DNA from: QNYQ01 sp964542985
GTDB lineage: Archaea; Thermoproteota; Thermoprotei_A; Sulfolobales; Pyrodictiaceae
DNA length: 16,668 bases
Reading direction: 5' to 3'
Assembly (NCBI GenBank): GCA_964542985.1
Contig: CAZIWH010000039.1
Coordinates: 1 to 16,668 of the forward strand
A program made the position numbers and the translations under genes. The first letter of the stretch is position 1; each line of letters opens with the position of its first letter. This document shows, one piece after another, positions 13,492 to 16,668 of the stretch. The notes below the pieces were generated by a model. That model did no database searches. It was not told where the DNA came from and saw nothing but the letters and a program-made list of their open reading frames with translations.

Positions 13492-14504
13492 ATGGAGCTG
13501 TGGGGTAGGAGGCCAAGCTGCGTCCTCGTGGTAGCTACGGGCGGTGGAGGGGACTCGGGTAGCGCCGCCCTCTTGGCCGAGGCCATAGCAAGGTACGGGG
13601 TGAGGACTGTAATCGCGGCTGTGCCCTGGGAAAGGTATGTTCGGGACCCTCTCCCCGGCCCAGTGCCGCTCAGCCTCTTCACCGGCGTGGAGCCCGTCGG
13701 CGAAGCTGCCGTAAGGGTGGCCGGCTGCTGCGGCGCGTGGCGCGGAGGCCACTGGATCGTGCCGAGCGCATGCCGCGCCTGGGAGGCCCTCGGGGGAAGA
13801 ATACCTGTCTACCTGCTGGAGGCCTGGGGCGGCACCTCTTCAGTGGCGCGGGGGATTGAGGAGGTGGCCTCTATCCACGGCTGCGAGGAGTTCATAGCCT
13901 TCGACGTTGGCGGCGACATTCTGGGCTGCGGCTGCGAGGAGGACCTCTGGAGCCCCCTGGGCGACGGCCTCGGCCTCGCCGCGCTCCTCCGCCTCGGTGT
14001 CGGCGGCCTCGTTGCCGTCCACAGCCCCGGCGCGGACGGTGAGCTGCCGGAGGAGGCAGTGCTGGAGTACGTAAGGAGGGCNNNNNNNNNNATGTCTGGG
14101 CCCGCGGCCTCTCCAGGAACGACGTAGAAGTGCTCGAGCAGCTCCTCTCCCGCGTATACACCGAGGCCGGGAGACCCGCCCTCCTCGCTATGAGGGGCGA
14201 GAGGGGCCGCATGTCCATAAGGAGCGGCACGAGGAGCCTCGAACTCAACATAGTTAAGACTCTCACATTGTTCCTCGACGCCGATGTCGTTGGGCGCTGG
14301 TCTGCGGCGAGGCTCATAGTCGGCTCTAACAGCCTCTTGGAGGCTAAGAGGCTTATGAACGAGGCCGGAGTCTACACGGAGCTCGACTTCGAGGAAGACG
14401 TTGCGGAGATTATGAGGAGGTCGGGTAGACTGCCGACCGGGAAGGAGCTGCTCAAGGCGAAGGAGAGGAGGCTCAGGGAGCTGAAGCCCTGCAGGGCCTG
14501 CTAG
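13492..14504 (+). CDS. DUF1152 family protein, interrupted by an assembly gap
   Basis: Two pieces of one gene lie on either side of a run of N. The first (about 196 residues) starts MELWGRRPSCVLVVATGGGG, with the glycine-rich nucleotide-binding-like loop of DUF1152, and continues with IAAVPWERYVRDPLPGPVPL and FIAFDVGGDILG. The second begins VWARGLSRNDVEVLEQLLSR and goes on RIVGSN-like and AGVYTELDFEEDVAEI segments, ending at 14504; this is the family's C-terminal part. Function unknown; family members are archaeal and a few bacterial. The pieces are in different frames if exactly 10 bases are missing, so the N run is a placeholder. The ATG at 13492 is preferred; a GTG at 13477 is in frame. 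The short frame crossing the Ns (ending about 14126) is an artefact. Confidence 0.75.
14082..14091. other. Scaffold gap (10 N)
   Basis: Ten unresolved bases inside the DUF1152 coding region. The flanking frames join without a break only if the true missing length is 3n+2, so 10 is probably an arbitrary length or there is an error at the gap edge. Confidence 0.95.
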
Positions 14505-14505
14505 C

Positions 14506-14516
14506 CCTTCTTTTTA
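14506..14516 (+). terminator. T-rich run after DUF1152; may also be the surE TATA box
   Basis: CCTTCTTTTTA directly follows the DUF1152 stop codon and has the form of a crenarchaeal T-rich terminator. TTTTTA could also act as a TATA element for surE, giving a transcript start near 14540 and a leader of about 34 nt. Confidence 0.45.
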
Positions 14517-14573
14517 CCCCGCCGCGGCCTTCGTTCCGGGGCAGGGACTCCATGTTCTGCACGGGATGGGAGC

Positions 14574-15431
14574 GTGAGCGCCTTGCTGAGGCGCGGTGGG
14601 GGACCACCCAGGATACTCGTGACCAATGACGATGGTGTCCATAGCCCGGGGCTTCGCCTCCTCTACGAGGCCGTCCGTGACCTGGGCAGGGTCTACGTGC
14701 TCGCCCCGGAGACGCCTAAGAGCGCGAGCGGACTCGGCATTACGCTCCACAAGCCACTTAGGATAAGCAAGATAAAGCTCTGGAACGACGTCACCGTCTA
14801 CATGACTAACGGGACGCCGAGCGACGTCATATACCTGGCGCTGGAAGAGCTTAGCCCACGGATAGATCTGGTACTCTCCGGCGTAAACATAGGTGACAAC
14901 ACGAGCATACAAGTTATACTCAGCAGCGGCACGATAGGCGCCGCGGCGCAGGCAGCGCTCCTAGGCATACTGGGCATAGCGTTCTCCGCCAATGTGGGGG
15001 ATGCGTCGGAGCTCGAGGAAGATACTGAGACCTGGGAGAACATCAAGCGTGTGATACGCTCCGTAGTGAAATGGGTCCTCGAGAACGGGGTGCCCGAGGA
15101 GGCGGACATACTGAGCGTGAACTTCCCCCGCCGCGTGACCCCTGAGACGAAGGCACAGATTGTGCCGGCGGCGAGAACCAAGTTCCTGCAGAAGGTGAGC
15201 ATAATCTACGACCCGAGGGGCAACAAGTACTACTGGCTTTACGGCACCCTGGTGGACCCCGAGCCGGGCACAGATGTGTACACGGTTCACAAGGAGAAGG
15301 CTATAGCGCTAACCCCGCTCTCCCTTGACCTCAACCTCCACGGGACGCGGTGGCAGAACGCGGTAGCTAAGCTACAACCACTCGCCAAGAGCATAGAGGA
15401 GGCACTCGTCGCGGGCTCGGAGACCGGGTAA
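14574..15431 (+). CDS. surE: 5'-nucleotidase SurE (survival protein E)
   Basis: A 285-residue metal-dependent phosphatase that releases phosphate from nucleoside 5'-monophosphates and sometimes polyphosphate. The family residues are in order: ILVTNDDGVHSPG with the metal-binding Asp19-Asp20, the serine of APETPKSASGLG (Ser50), TNGTPSDVIYLAL, and the asparagine of LSGVNIGDN (Asn105), then SSGTIGAAAQAALLGI and the C-terminal swapped arm (about 200-260) ending in ALTPLSLDLN. Length is normal for archaeal SurE. The start is GTG at 14574 with a purine-rich GATGGGAG just upstream; a TTG at 14583 is the only near alternative. It follows DUF1152 by 69 nt, with a T-rich site between. Cytoplasmic; likely role in nucleotide salvage or heat-damage housekeeping. 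Confidence 0.93.
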   Translation: MSALLRRGGGPPRILVTNDDGVHSPGLRLLYEAVRDLGRVYVLAPETPKSASGLGITLHKPLRISKIKLWNDVTVYMTNGTPSDVIYLALEELSPRIDLVLSGVNIGDNTSIQVILSSGTIGAAAQAALLGILGIAFSANVGDASELEEDTETWENIKRVIRSVVKWVLENGVPEEADILSVNFPRRVTPETKAQIVPAARTKFLQKVSIIYDPRGNKYYWLYGTLVDPEPGTDVYTVHKEKAIALTPLSLDLNLHGTRWQNAVAKLQPLAKSIEEALVAGSETG

Positions 15432-15523
15432 ATAGGGGCCCCGAGTAACATGCTAGAAACCTGTGGGGGTGGTGGCCCGGTCGACGCCGCCGAGGGCGGA
15501 GGGGTGAGGCCGGGTCCGACCTC

Positions 15524-15548
15524 GGGGCCCCCATCCCATGGGGGCCTC
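15524..15548. repeat. Strong intergenic hairpin upstream of the Fe-S protein gene
   Basis: GGCCCCCAT (15526-15534) and ATGGGGGCC (15538-15546) pair perfectly around a CCC loop, and a G-U plus a G-C pair extend the stem to 11 pairs. It lies in the 170-nt gap between surE and the Fe-S gene. There is no T-run after it, so it is not an obvious terminator. The rest of the gap is GC-rich, holds another possible 6-bp stem (CCGAGG at 15490, CCTCGG at 15520) and no gene I can support. Confidence 0.5.
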
Positions 15549-15601
15549 CACAACCGCTCTTCGCTGGGAGACGCTTACCCTTCCTTTGCGGGGCGTAGGA
15601 G

Positions 15602-15835
15602 ATGGCTTGGAGGAGGAAGCCGGAGACCCCTTGCAAGATTGTCGCCGTCGGTCTCGTCGCCGGCAGGGGTGCGGAGGAGTGCGCAAACGCTTGCCCCTAC
15701 GGGGCGCTGCGGCTAGAGAACGGGAGGCTGAGGCTCGATGTGGAGAGGTGCGTGGTCTGCATAGCCTGCATGGCTCTCTGTGGCCCCGAGCGGGTTAAGG
15801 TTCTGAGCGACTGGAGGTGTCCTGACGAAGGGTGA
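15602..15835 (+). CDS. Small ferredoxin-like 4Fe-4S protein with a reduced first motif
   Basis: A 77-residue protein with eight cysteines. The second motif is a complete CVVCIACMALCGP (Cys50, 53, 56, 60), the ligand set of a 4Fe-4S cluster. The first motif keeps only its end, ECANACPYGAL (Cys27, Cys31), with an isolated Cys11 sixteen residues before, and a last cysteine at 73. So one cluster is near certain, and a second would need an unusual ligand set. It could be an electron carrier or a small subunit of a redox complex; no partner oxidoreductase is visible. The ATG at 15602 has GTAGGAG directly before it. The next gene starts 6 nt after its stop, so the two are cotranscribed. Confidence 0.78.
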   Translation: MAWRRKPETPCKIVAVGLVAGRGAEECANACPYGALRLENGRLRLDVERCVVCIACMALCGPERVKVLSDWRCPDEG

Positions 15836-15841
15836 GCCACG

Positions 15842-16668
15842 GTGCCGTCTATACGGGTTGTGTTCGTTGATGTGCACTGGCTCGGTTCCGACGGCGTGGT
15901 TGAGGGTCCGGGGTTCCTTTACCTCCGTGGCGGAAGGATAGCCGCGCTTGAGCCCGGAGAGCCGTGGGAGGAGGCGCAGTACTCGGAGATGGTTGCCGGT
16001 GGGCCTGGCAGGCTGGTGGCGCCGGGCTTCGCCGGCATAGTTGTGCCGGAGTCCTATGCGCTGCGCTGGCTCCCCGCCCTGGAGGCCGCGAGGGAGCTCC
16101 TTGAGGGAGGCGGGCTGGCGGAGGCTATAAGCGGCCTCGGCTACTGGGAGGCTTACAGTGCCGCCCTCATGGCTGCCACAGATGCTGGCTACAATGGGTT
16201 CACGAGGCTCATAGCGCTGACCCCTAACCCGGGGCCAGTGGCTAAGGCCGTGACGGATGCCGGGCTGGAGGCCCTCATACTCGTCCCCAGGGGCTGTGGC
16301 GGCCTAGACGCGGGTACAAGGCTCCAGGAGGCCGTCGGGGAGGCCAGGAGGAGCGGCGCCGACATGACTAGGCTCGAGTTCGTCCTCCTGGACTGCGAGA
16401 AGGAGGAGGGTGCCTGGAGCTTGAAGGGAGGCTGCCTCAGCTCGCCGCAGGGTAGGAGATGGTGCCCACCGCCCTGGAGCAGCGGGCTCCCAGCCTTCAT
16501 AGCTGCTGGCGCCGCGGCGCCGTGGCCCCTGCTCTCCGGCGCCGCCGGCCCCGGATCCATGGAGGCCTACCGGGCTCTAACCCTCGAGGCCCACAGGGAG
16601 GCCGTAAAGGACTACGAGCCGTTGACCGGCACAGCCGGGTTCATGGTCCTTGACATGTCTGAGCCGCC
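15842..16668 (+). CDS. Amidohydrolase-like protein lacking the catalytic metal site, partial
   Basis: About 275 residues are visible before the window ends. The N-terminus (VVFVDVHWLGSDGVVEGPGF, LYLRGGRIAALEPGEP) looks like the small beta-sandwich domain of the SsnA/TRZ/cytosine-deaminase type amidohydrolases. The next landmark, VAPGFAGIVVPESYALRW (about 59-76), matches the usual PGFVDxHxH strand but has no histidine. The following AYSAALMAATDAGYNGFTRL and the late MEAYRALTLEAHREA, GFMVLDMSEPP match later barrel and C-terminal parts. The visible part contains only two histidines. The barrel seems shortened, so this is probably a non-enzymatic or repurposed relative. The GTG at 15842 has GGGTGA six bases upstream, overlapping the stop of the Fe-S gene. 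The relation is my inference from pattern; the gene could also be an unrelated family. Confidence 0.6.
   Translation, partial: MPSIRVVFVDVHWLGSDGVVEGPGFLYLRGGRIAALEPGEPWEEAQYSEMVAGGPGRLVAPGFAGIVVPESYALRWLPALEAARELLEGGGLAEAISGLGYWEAYSAALMAATDAGYNGFTRLIALTPNPGPVAKAVTDAGLEALILVPRGCGGLDAGTRLQEAVGEARRSGADMTRLEFVLLDCEKEEGAWSLKGGCLSSPQGRRWCPPPWSSGLPAFIAAGAAAPWPLLSGAAGPGSMEAYRALTLEAHREAVKDYEPLTGTAGFMVLDMSEP

Noticed and set aside
14092..14127. Continuation of the first DUF1152 piece through the Ns to a stop
   Set aside because: It depends on the arbitrary 10-N length; the other frame continues the family sequence for more than 130 codons.
15480..15560. GGGTCCGACC near a stem, resembling a tRNA T-arm, and ACA after the hairpin, resembling an H/ACA RNA
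   Set aside because: No acceptor, D or anticodon stem can be built around it, and the hairpin lacks a kink-turn and pseudouridylation pocket.
1..16668. Mobile element, phage, CRISPR or defence system
   Set aside because: No transposase, integrase, tRNA attachment site, spaced repeats, Cas-like or restriction genes were seen; the genes are archaeal housekeeping and conserved unknown families.

Overview
The window is a dense, GC-rich piece of an archaeal chromosome, most likely from a hyperthermophilic crenarchaeon of the Desulfurococcales/Pyrodictiaceae type. The archaeal assignment rests on archaeal information-processing genes (NMD3, aIF2 beta, a Trm112-like zinc protein), archaeal families of unknown function (DUF424, DUF1152, PAC2), TATA-box-like promoters about 25 nt ahead of predicted transcript starts, and frequent GTG/TTG (and apparently CTG) starts. 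The order-level assignment is inference from gene content and codon style. I see no rRNA, tRNA, CRISPR array, insertion sequence or phage gene; this is core chromosome, not an obvious island.

Layout. (a) 1-171: 5' end of nmd3 on the minus strand, divergent from (b) 311-4156: a plus-strand run of YtcJ-type amidohydrolase, CitG-family protein and MFS transporter, probably one operon. (c) 4153-8205: minus-strand four-CBS protein followed by a 990-residue DEAD/H helicase; the helicase and the MFS gene converge and share a CTAG stop palindrome. (d) 8280-9397: aIF2 beta (minus) and DUF424 (plus) diverge from one short TATA region; DUF424 then overlaps tail-to-tail a small minus-strand protein with a histidine-rich motif. 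(e) 9616-11504: plus-strand orphan helical protein, PAC2 protein, Hsp20 and a tiny AbrB-like protein. (f) 11575-13385: minus-strand phosphomannomutase/phosphoglucomutase and Trm112-like protein overlapping by ATGA. (g) 13492-16668: plus-strand DUF1152 gene cut by a 10-N scaffold gap, SurE, a small Fe-S protein, and the start of an amidohydrolase-like protein without catalytic histidines.

The most interesting points are at the level of gene expression. Two conserved genes (PMM/PGM and PAC2) have no ATG, GTG or TTG in the right place, but each carries an identical GGGGGTG ribosome-binding site exactly 7 nt before an in-frame CTG. For PMM/PGM the CTG is exactly where the family's N-terminus begins. 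The helicase also lacks a standard start for a coding-looking 65-codon extension, which lies in the same frame as, and directly after, the TAG of the CBS gene. Nine of the eleven TAG stops in the window are followed by CC. Other points of note are a catalytically eroded amidohydrolase, a possible decayed RNase-H-like domain in a cysteine-free helicase, an 86-nt antisense coding overlap, and a very stable hairpin upstream of the Fe-S gene.
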